DNA from: Bugula neritina
Taxonomy: Eukaryota > Bryozoa > Gymnolaemata > Cheilostomatida > Bugulidae
NCBI GenBank assembly: GCA_964035545.1
Contig: OZ037769.1
Location: forward strand, 16,119,133-16,183,132
DNA length: 64,000 nucleotides
Reading direction: 5' to 3'
Shown: piece after piece, positions 43,400-56,900 of the stretch
Layout: the number at the start of each line of letters is the position of its first letter
How positions within the stretch are numbered: position 1 is the stretch's first letter
The notes under the pieces: generated by a model
Seen by the model: the letters and a program-made list of their open reading frames with translations, nothing else
Databases searched by the model: none
Told to the model about the DNA's origin: nothing
Translations under genes and position numbers: made by a program

Positions 43400-46300
43400 T
43401 TACAATATACTCTGAGTGCAATTATAGATACACCATCCTGAAATAAGGAGTGGATATAATATTACTGTACCTGGAGGGGGAGGTGGGTACTGACTAGTGT
43501 AGTCAGCTGTCTGTCCAGTAGGGGGTGCTGCCCTGTTGATGGGTGGAAGACGACCTTGAGGATAATGTTGTTGAGACTGAGAGTATGTTGGAGGAGGTCG
43601 TCTGCTGTTATGGTGACTCATCTCTTGTTCTAAAGAAGCAGAAGAGTAGAGTGTCGTCTGCTAGTCATGTGACACTATAGCAGTGCAACCACTTGTTATT
43701 CAGTGTCACAGCTACACACAGAAGAGTACAGTATTACAGTCTGCTAGTCATGTGACACCAGCAGTACAACCACTTGTTATTCAGTGTCAATTTTAGAGAG
43801 CAGACTAATTGCAACAGTTCTAAGATTAGTCCGAAGAATATAAAGTTGAATAGGACCAGTGATTGGTTCAGAGTGCATGACTCATACATCAATAATAAAA
43901 TAATGCTGCCACTAACCATCAGAGTTGACTTTGCGATTCCCAGATTTGTAGCATTTAATACTACACATGATTACAATAATGATGAGTCCCAGAGCCATCA
44001 AAGTTCCGAATATTATGCCATAAAGCGCAGAACTGAAATATACAATAAAAACCATTTTTATGCATCTTGTATACAAATACTATTGGATAGGTGCTGAACT
44101 ACAACATATACCTAATTAAATACAGTTATAATGCATCTTAAATAAACAAAGAGCCAATTTACATGCCATCTAGTAACAAAACCATTTTTAATATTATGCT
44201 AAAGTTAAAGTTCTAATTATAATATAATTAGTGATAAGCACATTGCATGAGCTATCTTTCAAAGCACAGCTGATGCTGCTAAATGAAACAATTTCCAACT
44301 TCAACATTGTAGTTCTTTGATTTGATTGATTTGATTTATTTATTACATATCACAAACATGACAACACGTTGCAAAATTCAGTGTAAATACTGGCTATAAT
44401 AAGTAGGAATGAACAAAAATAAGAGAAAAAATCAAAACTCTGTTGGATTATTTAAAATAAAAGCTCATTTAAAGTATTTACAAGATGTCGCAAGAAGCTA
44501 TCTCTGCCCCATGCCCCTCTATATTTGATGGTTCGATATCTTCCAGAAGGGCATTGACTCAGAAAGTTATTGATGAAATGGTCATTGTCTATTATATATT
44601 TGATGGCAAGTTCTTTAGTGAGTTTCTGAATGTGCAAATCAATGTTTAGATACTCAATTCCGAGTTTTGAGCAATCTTTGAGAATTCGTCGAATAGCCTT
44701 TTTATCACTGGCATAGATACAAGTAAAAATAGTAGGTAGACAATAGGCGATGCGGGACATGATGAAACTTTTGAATAACATATTTGCTAGAGGTTTAGAG
44801 CTATGATTCGCAAAATTCTTCACAATATACATTCTTCTTGATACTGTTGTTACTACTGATTGTACATGTTCATGAAATCTCAAATTTTGATCCACTAACA
44901 CACCAAGATATCTCACTTTTTCAGACAATACAATGTTTGTTTCATTCAATACAAGAGTAGGGGTATGAGGTTTCGCACGTTGGGTTGAGAACATCATTTC
45001 TTGGGTCTTGCTAGGGTTTAATAATAGATTTAAATCATCACATTGCTTAGAAATTCTTTTAATCTCGTCAAAGTAAATATTTATATCAGACTGTTTGCCA
45101 ATGCAGCCAATAATGCAAGTGTCATCTGCATATTTAATTACGGTGATGTTGCTTTGGCTTGAGGTAATCCTATTAGTGTAAATAGAAAACAATAGTGGAG
45201 ATAAACAGCACCCTTGGGGAGTTCCTGTGTTAGTTATGATTGGATTTGATGTTATGCCATCCACTATTGTGCGCTGTACTCTGTAAGAAAGCTGTAAATC
45301 CACTCAGTAACATTGGAGTCAAGATGAGTTAGTTGCGTAATGAGGTTTGGAATAGATATAGTATTGAATGCAGAAGAGAAGTCTAGAAAGAGGCACCTTG
45401 CGTAATTGGATGCTTTCTTATCAATGAAACTTGTCACAGTTGTAGTTAGACATAACAGCGCATCTTGTGTAGAGCGATTTGTGCGATATGCGAACTGATA
45501 TTTGTCCATAGGTGTATGAGTTATAATGTAGTGTTTGATGAGCCTTTCCAGCATTTTGCATATACAGCTTGTGAGAGCAATTGGACGATATTGTTTAAGT
45601 AGTTCAGGATTTTTGAAACTCTGTTGCGGTTCTGAAATGTATTTTGGTGGCCCTGTGCACACAGTTTTTAAAAGTTTTATTTGCGGTGATCTATGGATTG
45701 AACAGCTAGGGTGCCACACTCAACCTCCCTACTTCTCCTACCAAACATGAGTAACATATATAGCTATGCCAAAATAAAACACAGGTTATTAAATTTTATG
45801 TTAGCCATAGCAGTTTAATGTAATAAACAATGAGGGACGTCACTATAGCCTAAGCTATCGGTTTCCTAGCAACAAAATAAACTTCCTGTTGTTAGGTACA
45901 CTTCCACCAGCTGAGAGAGAACTTAGTAGATTCTAAGGTAATTATAGCAAATAGCAACAACAGATTATGACAAAGTAAATTAAAAACTTCACATAAATTA
46001 TGCTCTGAAGATGCTAGTCGTGGTTGAATATTAGTAGGAGTAGTTTACTATTCATGCCTTTTTCACTATAATGTCAATATAGAGCATTTTAAAGAAAAGC
46101 AAACCTTTTAGATTATCATTTGATTAGTGCACTATTAAAACTAATAATTCCCAAAACTAGCCACTGAAGATGTAAGACTGAGAAACTAAACCTGTTCTTG
46201 AGTTCGCAGCAGTACTCCAACTCCTTCGACCCACAGCAGTACTTGTAGTTTGAGGGCTCAAAAGAAAGAGGGCACTTGAATGCTCCCAAATAGGTTCCAT

Positions 46301-47828
46301 TTTCATTGGCTTGGTAGTTCTTGCATATGTTACCAGATGCACCTGTAAAAATTTTATAAATTCAACAGCTTGTGTATAAAAGGCTTCGTTGAACTTGGCT
46401 AATTGCTTGGAATAAGTAAACATTAGATTGGTCAATCTGAATACAGAAGCAGTTGACCTTTCGTTGACCTTTCTAGAAGCTTCTAGAAGCTGAGAATATG
46501 GTGTTACCTGAGTTATAGGTAGTTCCTGAAACTGCATAGCTGGAGGGTACTAAAAGGTAGTAGTACATGGGGTAGTAGTATGCATAGGTGCCTCTGTACG
46601 CAGCTCTGGAGTATCTGATGGAAGGAGTGTATCTGTAGGTTGTGTAGGTCCTGAAGCATATGATAATTCAATAGTTTACTATATTATATTATATTATATA
46701 ATATATTATATTATATATGACAATCAAATAGTCAAGTGACTGTTGGACAAAAAACACTGAAGCAAGTGTAGACTAATACCCAATAACTTTAAACAAATAT
46801 TTGTGTTTCAGTTGACTGATTACATGGCAATAACAGGCAAAAATAAAATAATAAATTTGTCTAGGTGTTAAACAAATTTTTAATCAGGTAGCAATGCTGG
46901 TAATGGCAATTTAAAATTAACTTTAAAAACATTTTGAGCAAAATTAATAATAAAACAATATTCGTGATTTCAGAGACACAAGCAAATAAAATACTAACCC
47001 ACTGTAGTAACTTCTATAGGTGTAAGATCTAGAGTAGTAAGATCTGTAACTGCTACTACTTCTGTAAGTGCTGCCGCCTCTATAACTGCTGCCTCGAACA
47101 CCTCGTGCTTCACAGTCATCTCCGGCAAAGATTACTGTAAGTAGAGACAACACAACAAAATATCAACAATCTATACACATTTCATAATCAATTGAAAAAA
47201 GTTTAAAACTACTTTCGAAAGATGATATTACTATAAAAACTACTTAAAGCTAGTAAGACAATTATGAGTTTATCATACTATTGACTAGAAGAATTTTATA
47301 ATAGTATTTAAGACAAATTGTGTTTTCAGTTATACTTATTCATTTTGAATCCGAATCGAAAATCAAAGTGGAAGAGTAAAAAAGTAATAATTAAAGTATA
47401 GGGGTGTTTATAAATACAATTTCAAACAAAATGGTGTAAATAATTCAAAGATTTGATACTCGTTTACATGTTTAAAATTCCAATATCATAAATAACGGTC
47501 ATGCAGTGATCCTGGCACAATTTAACAAAAGTTTACAGATATTAAAACTAACCATCTTTCACCAAATTAAGTGAATAATATGAGAAACATTATGTAAATT
47601 TTAGCATGAAAAGTTTAGTACACAGGTTAACCAAATTGCTATTCGACCTATCAGCCACTACGTATTAGCAGTACTACTAGCACTAGTACTAGTTCTACTC
47701 TTCTAGTTGCCATTGTAAAACCACTTCCGGTAACAATATGGTTGTACATTATCCTTATGCATCACAAGCGCGAACAACGTTTTATACTTACCTGCTAAGT
47801 ATAGCAATACAAAAGCCAACATCTTCAT
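43400..47828 (-). CDS. Shisa-like single-pass membrane protein with PPxY tail
   Basis: Six exons with matching phases: 47792-47828 (MKMLAFVLLYLA, signal peptide), 46999-47134 (Arg/Ser/Tyr-rich), 46508-46650 (Tyr-rich), 46192-46342 (cysteine domain), 43917-44032 (membrane span GIIFGTLMALGLIIIVIMC), 43471-43629 (proline-rich, RRPPPTYS). The cysteine exon has exactly six cysteines in the order IC, KC, YCCG, YCC, as in Shisa-like/CYYR1/WBP1 (STMC6) adaptors. PPTY would bind WW domains such as those of NEDD4 ligases. After the last donor-like site the frame could be read on to a stop at 43400, or a further exon is missing, so the C terminus is uncertain. Intron 4 holds a LINE fragment. The exact family member cannot be named. 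Confidence 0.78.
44318..45720 (-). mobile_element. CR1/Rex-like LINE fragment (5'-truncated, frameshifted)
   Basis: Minus-strand reverse transcriptase pieces: RPIALTSCICKMLERL, YQFAYRTNRSTQDALL, LFLDFSSAFNT, GTPQGCCLSPLLFSIYTN and catalytic YADD. The frame breaks once near 45280 (WIYSFLTEY, then VQRTIVDG in another frame). The endonuclease is missing, and the 3' end is an ATTTGATTGATTTGATTTA-type simple tail at about 44318-44346, as in CR1-clade elements. It lies in intron 4 of the Shisa-like gene, on the same strand. Confidence 0.85.
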
Positions 47829-48719
47829 TTTTATACAAAAATTTAATTTCGAAATGGGCGATAAGTGTTAAAGTTTAGCACTAGGGAATTCAATATGATA
47901 TTGATGGTGCGAAAGTCGCCATGACAGTTTACCTTGTAGTCATGGAGAAAGTCAACAAGCTAATCCGATAGAGAACAACTCCAACGTAATTCAAACTGCG
48001 AGAGCAAATAATTATTGGGACAAGTTGCATATAACCTGAGCACTGAATTGAATGCATAGATATCATAGTATATGGCTCTCAGCAATGCCTGTTCAGAATC
48101 AAGGATTTTTTTCAGGATTTCTCAAGCTTTTGCTGTTAACTTTACAATTTTTTTTAGAAATTAGCCCTTGCGTAAAATAATTGCTTTCTAGTTTTGACGA
48201 GGTTTCGTCACTTACTATCTTTCTCAAACCTTACCAGTAAACAGTTGTAACATTTAAACTTTTTAAGAAAAATTCCAAGGAACAGAATCTAGTGGCTTGA
48301 AACCTTAGACATATAGGTTAGAAGGCTCTGTTTTATATTTCAGTCTTAGCAATTGAACATGCCATGCATATAAAAGGATAATAAAATGGTAATTGTAAGA
48401 GCTAACAATCACCTAATCAAATCTTCATTCATTCACATTAAACTTATCAAACAGTATCTTAAAAAGAACCGATTTCAGTATTGAATACTCATGTTCAAAG
48501 TTGTTGATACACTCAACAATATTAAAAATAAAGCCCAGCTCTACTTTGTCGAAACCTCGGCATTATGAAATAAGTTTGTTACACTAAGTATATATTTATG
48601 ATCAAAAACTAGTATCGAATAAAAACTTGTACAGCAGGAAAATAAATTATAACAAAATACAAGCATCTGATTGACTATATAGTTGCATTTCAGATAAAAA
48701 TAAATAAAAACAGAATGCG

Positions 48720-49759
48720 TCACGAGTTTCCTTTATTATACTGAAATATCTTGGGCTTTGAGTGAGGAAAACTCGGTTTGCCGTAGAGCGTCGTAGCCCG
48801 ACCCAGAAAGCTCCGCACCATCTGCTTCACCACCTCATCAAAGAAAAGCTGCGAGAGAGTCGAGTGGAGGGCTGAGCGGAACTCAAAGCTAACAGAGAAG
48901 TCAAGGACGCAGGATTGCGACACGTCGGGAAGCCCGGGACTAAACCTCCACACGGTTACCAGCTGGTTGAACAGCACGCCTTCCGTACACACCGATTTGA
49001 CTAGATTGGGTTTAACTAAGGTCAGTGTAGACACGTAACTCTCCAGCAGGGGAGAAAACCCTGCAACATGCACATGTTTATACATGATATTACTATATAC
49101 TAAGTATTTTTTATTGATAACTTTAGGAGGGTTTCCTAGCAACCAAAGAAACTTAGTTCAGTGTAGTTCTACACTCACAGCATCAGCTGGCAGCAGTTTC
49201 ATTCGACTGCAACTGAAGTAAACTGGCTGAGTAGCCTCAAATCCACAAACCTATTTGAAGTGCGGCTTTGGCATGATTATCCCGTCTTTCCAGCACTTCA
49301 CTGCCGACGCACCAAGGCACAAACTCTCTATACTTGTCTACATCCGCCACCACCTATAGTCAGGTAGACAGCAATACAATGTTATGTAATGTCTACATGA
49401 ACAGTTATATTGAATGATGAAGCAAATCACTATATACATGCAAAGAATAAGCTGGTATATAGTATCAAGAGCTAGGGTAATAAATGGTACAGAGGTTACA
49501 GGTCATACATGGTACAAAGGTTACAGGTCATACATGGCACAGAGGTTAAAGGTCATACATGGTACATTTGATCCATAGAGTATCCTAGCAGACGTCTCTC
49601 AGAGTAAGACTGTTTCTTATTGGAGGAAGCAAACGGGTTGGTAAAGCTAACCAGGAGTCTGTGTGTAGTGAGCTTAGCGCTTAGCGCACCAGCTGGAGGT
49701 CGACTGTGAACTACTTTAGTTAGCTGTGAGAGGCGTGAGTAGGGAGCCCGCATTTTCAC
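48720..49759 (-). CDS. COQ10: Coenzyme Q-binding protein COQ10, mitochondrial
   Basis: Three exons: 49559-49759, 49251-49353 and 48720-49060, giving about 214 residues. The first 50 residues are basic and hydroxylated ([18 protein letters not shown]), a likely mitochondrial targeting sequence. [73 protein letters not shown] and [11 protein letters not shown] follow animal COQ10A/B closely. The protein is a START/polyketide-cyclase-like lipid binder that chaperones ubiquinone in the inner membrane. Length is slightly below the human forms. The exon 1 donor (CAT/GTATGA) lies in a short tandem repeat. Confidence 0.92.
49500..49566. repeat. 25-bp repeat, three copies, including the COQ10 exon 1 donor
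   Basis: GGTCATACATGGTAC or a close variant starts at about 49501, 49526 and 49551. The last copy spans the exon 1/intron 1 border, so the donor-like GTATGACC (minus strand) occurs three times. Confidence 0.75.
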
Positions 49760-51299
49760 CTAAAACATAGCCGAGTTAGCTACTGTAACGCAGAAGCTAA
49801 GTGAAACTACATTCCCTCAGTTCTCCCTGACGAGCCACCAGCTCCACTTGAATCTTACTCTAGTACTAATTATTAAACATTAATGCCGTCTACTCAGCAG
49901 TTTAGACTACGTGCTTCTTTAACCACAAACGCAGTAAATCTAGACATGCAACTATCCCTGTTGAGGTTTTTATAAATAAAAACACTAGAGAGATATTTCC
50001 TGTCCAATATTAAATCTAAAAAAAACTGAATTTATTCAAAAATTTACTGACTAATATCAACACAAGTGAGCTTCACAAAAAGAGCTAGTCCATATAAGGT
50101 TGTACAACCCCACACAGTTTTGAATAATAAGCTTTAAAAAGACCAAAAGTGACGGTCGATTGCAAATTTAGAGATCAACAAGAGAGCTGTTAAGACTATC
50201 CAACTTTTAAATAACCTTGACTTCACTTCTGACCTAGTCTTGAAACTTACCACCAGTGATAGAAGCAGCGAGTCAAAAGCTAATATATTGAAGTTATTAA
50301 ACCCTTAAGTCATCACTTCTTCTCACCAGATAAACGTGTTACATCTTGACTGAAAGAAAACAAATATCAGAAATAGTTAACTCACAAACCAACAAGCTCA
50401 TACATAGCTAGAGCATAAATATAGCAATATAAAAATAACAAATTTTCAAACTTAAAGTCTGACCAAACTGAGATATGTTCATTAAAACTAACTGCTAAAA
50501 ATAAATTAATATAAAACACATTGCACCAAGGTTTTTAATGTATGGACATGCTCTTTCTGGCAACGTTCCTGTGTTCAATAGTATTAAGCAAACCGAACTG
50601 TGTTAACAGTGACTCTTGCAAAGAAAGCAATGTACTTGTTTGTGCATCAATATATCATTTATTAAGTGCTAAGCTAATTATATTATTATTATTATATTAC
50701 AGACAACATTTAATTATTCTAATGTCTTTAAACATGGTAAGTGTAGCGGCATTTGTATGTTTTGGTGGTGTTGATGGTACTTTATTATAGTGTACTGTGC
50801 TTTAAATGCCAGTGCTTTTTTCAAAACAGCTATGATGTGAAATGGTGAAATATTCTAATATGCATGAAATTTAAATTATTATTAGCATTATTCAAAGACT
50901 TTTAATGATAAATCAAAATAACTTGAAGAATCACTGCAAACTACAAAGTCACATCAATTAAAATAATAATAATACCATAAATTATTAAGACGATTAAACA
51001 AAATTATGTTGATTACTATTATTTTATAAACATTATGAAATAAATGAAAGCCTTATAAGTAAAGTTAAAATAAAGATTTTGATTATGATAACTGCAAAAA
51101 CAATCCAAATTTGTTTGTTCATTTGTCACTTTTATTTTTTCATTCTTATCAGTGAAAAGCACTCTAAATGAAAATCTTAAGACAAATGAAATTGCCAAGC
51201 CCAATGGAAATCAAAATAAAAATGGTACATATTGCCATTGGATTTAATTTTTAATCTAATTTTAAAATGATTATAATCATAATGATGATTAAAATTATA
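49760..51299. other. Intergenic, no gene recognised
   Basis: AT-rich sequence with only short frames that resemble nothing known. Confidence 0.55.
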
Positions 51300-51600
51300 A
51301 ACTCTATTACTAACACTATTAGTAATGGAGTTTTAAATTTATGATCATCATCATACTACTAATAGTAATAGTATTACTATTACTAATACTATTAGTAATA
51401 GTAATACTATTAGTACTACTACTAGTAATACCAATAGCAATACTTATAGTTATAGTTATACTGTATAAGACTAAGTGTATTACTGTTAGTATTACTATTA
51501 GTATTAGTATTACTATTAGTTTTTAATATTACTATTACAGTATTAGTATTAGTATTACTATTAGTATTAGTATTACTATTACTATTAGTATTAGGCATAC
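51300..51600. repeat. ATT/ACT/AGT simple sequence
   Basis: Imperfect trinucleotide and hexanucleotide repeats of the TAG/TAT/TAC type, open in several frames because of their period. Not coding. Confidence 0.85.
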
Positions 51601-52339
51601 ATTTGCATGATACATTATTGGGGTAAAATAAGCCACTGGCTTTCACTCTTTAGCCCACTTTTTCACGTCAGGAAGAGTGGGATACAAGTTTTAGTTAATG
51701 AATTAATGATTAAACTTAAAATTAACAACATTATCATTATGATTACCGATCGTATTCATAATGATAATCACTATCAGACTATGTGATTAATGTCGATGAT
51801 CTAGTTTTATATATATAGTTATACCATCATGATCAGCTACTGTAACAAATTTTACTGCTAGCACTAGTAGTAGTTACGAACAAAGTGAATAAATTTGAGA
51901 AATGGGCAAACCAGCTGCAGCTACTACCAGTACTACTACTACAGTACAGGGTACTGAGCGCTAGCTAGTACTACTACTATTTTCTAGCTTCGGATTAATT
52001 AGTTAGGAAATATGCTAGTTAACAGTGATCTCTCCTATTAGTGGTTTATAGCTAACAATAAAACATAAATAACTACAAACAACGTTCATCATATAATTAC
52101 AACGAGTCGATTTTGCACTTGTGTTATATAGAGACTTATTTTGTTAAAGTCGCGTATAAAAGAAAATTTATTGACCTATATAATTTCTATCCGACGTCTT
52201 GATGTTACAAATGTAGGCAACGATTGGTCAGTGTCAAGGAAGACTGTTTATATTACAGCTGTAACTCTAATGTTAAAGCTGTTTTTCATAATGTGTTGAA
52301 ACTGTTGACGTAAATAAAAAGTTGTGAATGTGATACTCT

Positions 52340-52980
52340 TATTCAGTTATTGATACTCATAGTCATAGTGAGTATAGTAATACAGTAGTATTGATGGTGA
52401 TATCTCCATATTGTTTTGTCTTTCAAACTTATAGTTATAGCAATAGTGATACTCACCTTAATGATTTATGGTAATAGTAATAATCATACTCATACTCATA
52501 TTCATAGTCATAGTGATAAAAATTAGCAGTGGCAGTAGACGTAGTGCCGTAGCGGTAGTAGTAGTAGTAGTAGTAGGTAGTACTCTACTAGTACTAGTAC
52601 TATTCAAGTAGTACCGTGTCTACTACTGCTAGTAGTAGTATTACTATTAGTATTAGCAATTTTAAATGTAATACTGATTACATTTACTATAAGTATGACT
52701 GATAATCATAATAATAACTAATAAGTATCAGTATCACTGTATGCTAATACCAATAGTAATACTAATACTAATAGTAATAGATATACTAATACTGTAATAG
52801 TAAATTTAATACTAATACTAATAGTAATAATACGTCTACTAGTACTATTATTATTAGTATTACTGTACTAGTGGAGTGCTAGTGCTAGTATTGCTAATAG
52901 TAGTAGTACTACTACTAGTACTAGTACTAATAGTAGTACAGGTACTACTAGTAATAGTACTACTACTTATACTTAGAGTT
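52340..52980. repeat. TAN-type simple sequence cluster
   Basis: A dense, imperfect mixture of TAG, TAC and TAT triplets, with GTAGTAGTAGTAGTAG and ACTAGTACTAGTACTAATAG runs. No gene is visible, and none was found from 52980 to the SLC35C1 start at 53931. Confidence 0.8.
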
Positions 52981-53930
52981 ATATTATAATATATCTCTTA
53001 TTGAAGTTGATCATGGTCAAAGCTACGCTTAATAAGTACTTTCTTGATAATATGAATGTAGTTTAGATATATGATTATGTATTTTACTTTTAGTTAAATT
53101 TAAATAAATAAGCTTTCACCTCTGTATTATTGTTAGCCTTTTCACATTTACATTAACTTTCAATTTTCTTTGTGGCTGCTCACACTGTAACCGTGTTGTA
53201 TGAGTCGACAATCTTTCAGTCGCAGTATTGTGAGAAGAAGAGATCTGCAGCGGCAATGATTGTCAATAATTCACTCACTTGGTTTGAGATAGCCAATTCA
53301 AAGTTGTGACTTTGTTGATATTGTGCTTTCTGGTATGTCTAAAATTTAGTTTTGAGACCACAACAGCTAGTAATATTTATTCAGTTATTGCTGTAAAAAA
53401 TGGTCTACTTCTGTTAGTATAATTATAAAACTTTTAGCCTGGGTCGGCGTGTATATAGGCATACATCTTGCAAAAACATGGGTAGTTGCAGTATGTATAA
53501 ATAACCATATGAGTAGGGGAAACTGATGCACAATAAATCAAATGAAGTGATAATTAAATTTGGATATGGGTACTTCTCTAGTTTTTAGATAGTCACCCTT
53601 AAGAGTAAAATAGTTGTCTTTAATTAATTTAATAATGACTATGAGTAGTGTAAAGGAGTATGACTCTGATATAGATATCAGAATGAGTCATAACCTGGAC
53701 AATAATTTTGTTCCCTGTATAATGAGCATATGGCCAACACTTGTCCAAGATTTATTGAATGGTTATTTACTACCAGTGCTACTACTATTTAATTATATTT
53801 TCAAAATAGTGCTAAAATTTACATTTCTGTCACTATTGAAGTAATCAAATGTTACTTTTCTATACAAGGGATAACATGTTAGAACATTCTGGTTATAGGT
53901 TGATAAGAGGGTGCTCACATACTCAGTGTC

Positions 53931-56900
53931 ATGGTGGAGGAGACCATGCCTTCTGAATCTTTATTTTCGAGATCTATAAAGATAGCCAGCGTAGTGACTG
54001 CCTACTGGTGAGGACATGGAATTCACTTAATATTGCTGTATTCATAGATCTGGTGTACAACCATAATGTAGTGCAATATGAAAACCTAATAATAGTAATA
54101 GTCTCGTATTAATGTGAGTTTAGTTACGGTGTGAAATTTTTGATAGTGTGCTGATTTGTTAATCTTTTTGCTTATGGGGAGCGTGTCAGTTTTAAAAGTA
54201 AAAATGTCAGCTGTTTGGCCTGTTTCTAGAACATTCTCTCTTTTCTATATGATGTCACTAGGGACTGACTGTTTAAATGATGTCACTAGTTTATATGATG
54301 TCACCAAGGATTAATTTTCTTTATGATGTCACTAGATACTAATTGTATGATGCCATTAGATACTAATTGTATGATGTCACTAGGGACTGTCTGTCTGTTA
54401 CAGGATTGTCTCAATCTCACTAGTCTTTCTGAACAAGTACCTGTTGAGCAGTGACGATGTTAAGGTGAGATCACTTAACTGTTACACCACCACACAGTAT
54501 AATGATGTAATAATATGCGTGTATACTTAAGTCTATTATACTACAAGTACTACCTGTGACATCACAATATACTACAAGTACTACCTGTGACATCACAATA
54601 TACTACAAGTATTACCCGTGACATCACAATATACTACAAGTATTACCTGTGACATCACAATATACTACAAGTACTACCTGTGACATCACAATATACTACA
54701 AGTATTACCTGTGACATCACAATATACTACAAGTACTAGCAGTGACATCACAATATACTACAAGTATTACCTGTGACATCACAATATACTACAAGTACTA
54801 CCTGTGACATCACAATATACTACAAGTATTACCTGTGACATCACAATATACTACAAGTACTACCTATGACATCACAACATACTACAAGTACTACCTGTGA
54901 CATCACAATATACTACAAGTACTACCTGTGACATCACAATATACTACAAGTATTACCTGTGACATCACAATATGCTTGCAGCTCAACGCCCCCCTCTTCA
55001 TCACGTGGTCCCAGTGTGTAGTCACTATAGTCTTGTGCTGGATATGCAGTCACCTGGCTAAACTCATACCTAGCCTTGTCTCATTTCCTGAATTCAGTAT
55101 CGATATTAAAGTCAGTAGAGAGGTGAGTCATACTAGTATCTTTGTCATACTAGTATAGTTATTATTGTATTATCATTATCAAACTATTATCATCATCTTG
55201 ATACAGACAGGTTAACATATAAGTTGTGTGCTATTATACTATAATTTCTAAAACAGTAGAGAGGGTAATATATTCATGAACCTGGATTTTATTAAATCGT
55301 TGATGAATTTAGGGTTTGTAAGTTACAAGAAAACTCCAAGTTAACCTCTGAATGATACCCTAAACACCCCTAATGTTGGTGTGAACTGGTCCAGGGATGC
55401 ACCCTTTGTTCTGCTGGATGTGGAAACTAAATAATTGTTCATGATGTTTTTAATTCCAATGAATGGCCGAGTTCCTGTGTCATACCCTGGCATTGTGTTT
55501 GTGTGGAAGAATCACATGACTGAATGCAATATAACTTTAGTATACAAACACTAAACCCTCAACTAATCTGTGTGTAACCATTTGCTCAACTTGCTCTTGT
55601 GTTTGTAGGTGCTACCCCTGTCTATTACTCTTGTATTTGTAGGTGCTACCCCCGTCTATTACTCTTGTATTTGTAGGTGCTACCCCTGTCTATTACTCTT
55701 GTATTTGTAGGTGCTACCCCTGTCTATTACTCTTGTATTTGTAGGTGCTACCCCTGTCTATTGCTCTTGTATTTGTAGGTGCTACCCGTGTCTATTACTC
55801 TTGTATTTGTAGGTGCTACCCCTGTCTATTACTCTTGTATTTGTAGGTGCTACCCCTGTCTATTACTCTTGTATTTGTAGGTGCTACCCCTGTCTATTAC
55901 TCTTGTATTTGTAGGTGCTACCCCTGTCTATTACTCTTGTATTTGTAGGTGCTACCCCTGTCTATTACTCTTGTATTTGTAGGTGCTACCCCTGTCTATT
56001 ACTCTTGTATTTGTAGGTGCTACCCCTGTCTATTGCTCTTGTATTTGTAGGTGCTACCCCTGTCTATTACTCTTGTATTTGTAGGTGCTACCCCTGTCTA
56101 TTACTCTTGTATTTGTAGGTGCTACCCCTGTCTATAGTATTTGTCCTCATGATGAGCTTCAACAATCTCTGTCTGAAGTATGTAGACGTTTCCTTCTATT
56201 ATATCGGCAGATCTTTAACTACAGTATTCAATGTGGTAAGTTAAATTATTAGTATAATACGTACACTCAGTAGTATAGTACTTACACTCAGTAGTACAAT
56301 ACTTACACTCAGTAGTATAATACTTACACTCAGTAGTACAATACTTACACTCAGTAGTACAATACTTACACTTAGTAGTATAATACTTACACTCAGTAGT
56401 ATAATACTTACACTCAGTAGTATAATACTTACACTCAGTAGTATAATACTTACACTCAGTAGTATAATACTTACACTCAGTAGTATAATACTTACACTCA
56501 GTAGTATAGTACTTACACTCAGTAGTATAATACTTACACTCAGTAGTATAATACTTACACTCAGTAGTATAATACGTACACTCAGTAGTACAGTACTTAC
56601 ACTCAGTAGTATAATACTTACACTCAGTAGTATAATACTTACACTCAGTAGTATAATACTTACACTCAGTAGTATACTTACACTCAGTAGTATAATACTT
56701 ACACTCAGTAGTATAATACTTACACTCAGTAGTATAATACTTACAATCAGTAGTATAATACACTCAGTATAATACTTACACTCAACTATATATTCTCTGG
56801 TTTTATCTTACAGATATGCACATACCTTATTCTCGGCCAATCAACAAGCTGCAAAGCCCTCACGTGCTGCGCTGTCATCATAGCTGGGTTTCTCATGGGT

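Noticed and set aside
50542-50790. 82-residue hydrophobic frame
   Set aside because: No similarity, splice context or codon bias; hydrophobic codons are expected in AT-rich sequence.
56215-56763. Minus-strand frame of CKYYTTE repeats
   Set aside because: A 21-bp intronic minisatellite of SLC35C1 on the opposite strand; period is a multiple of three.
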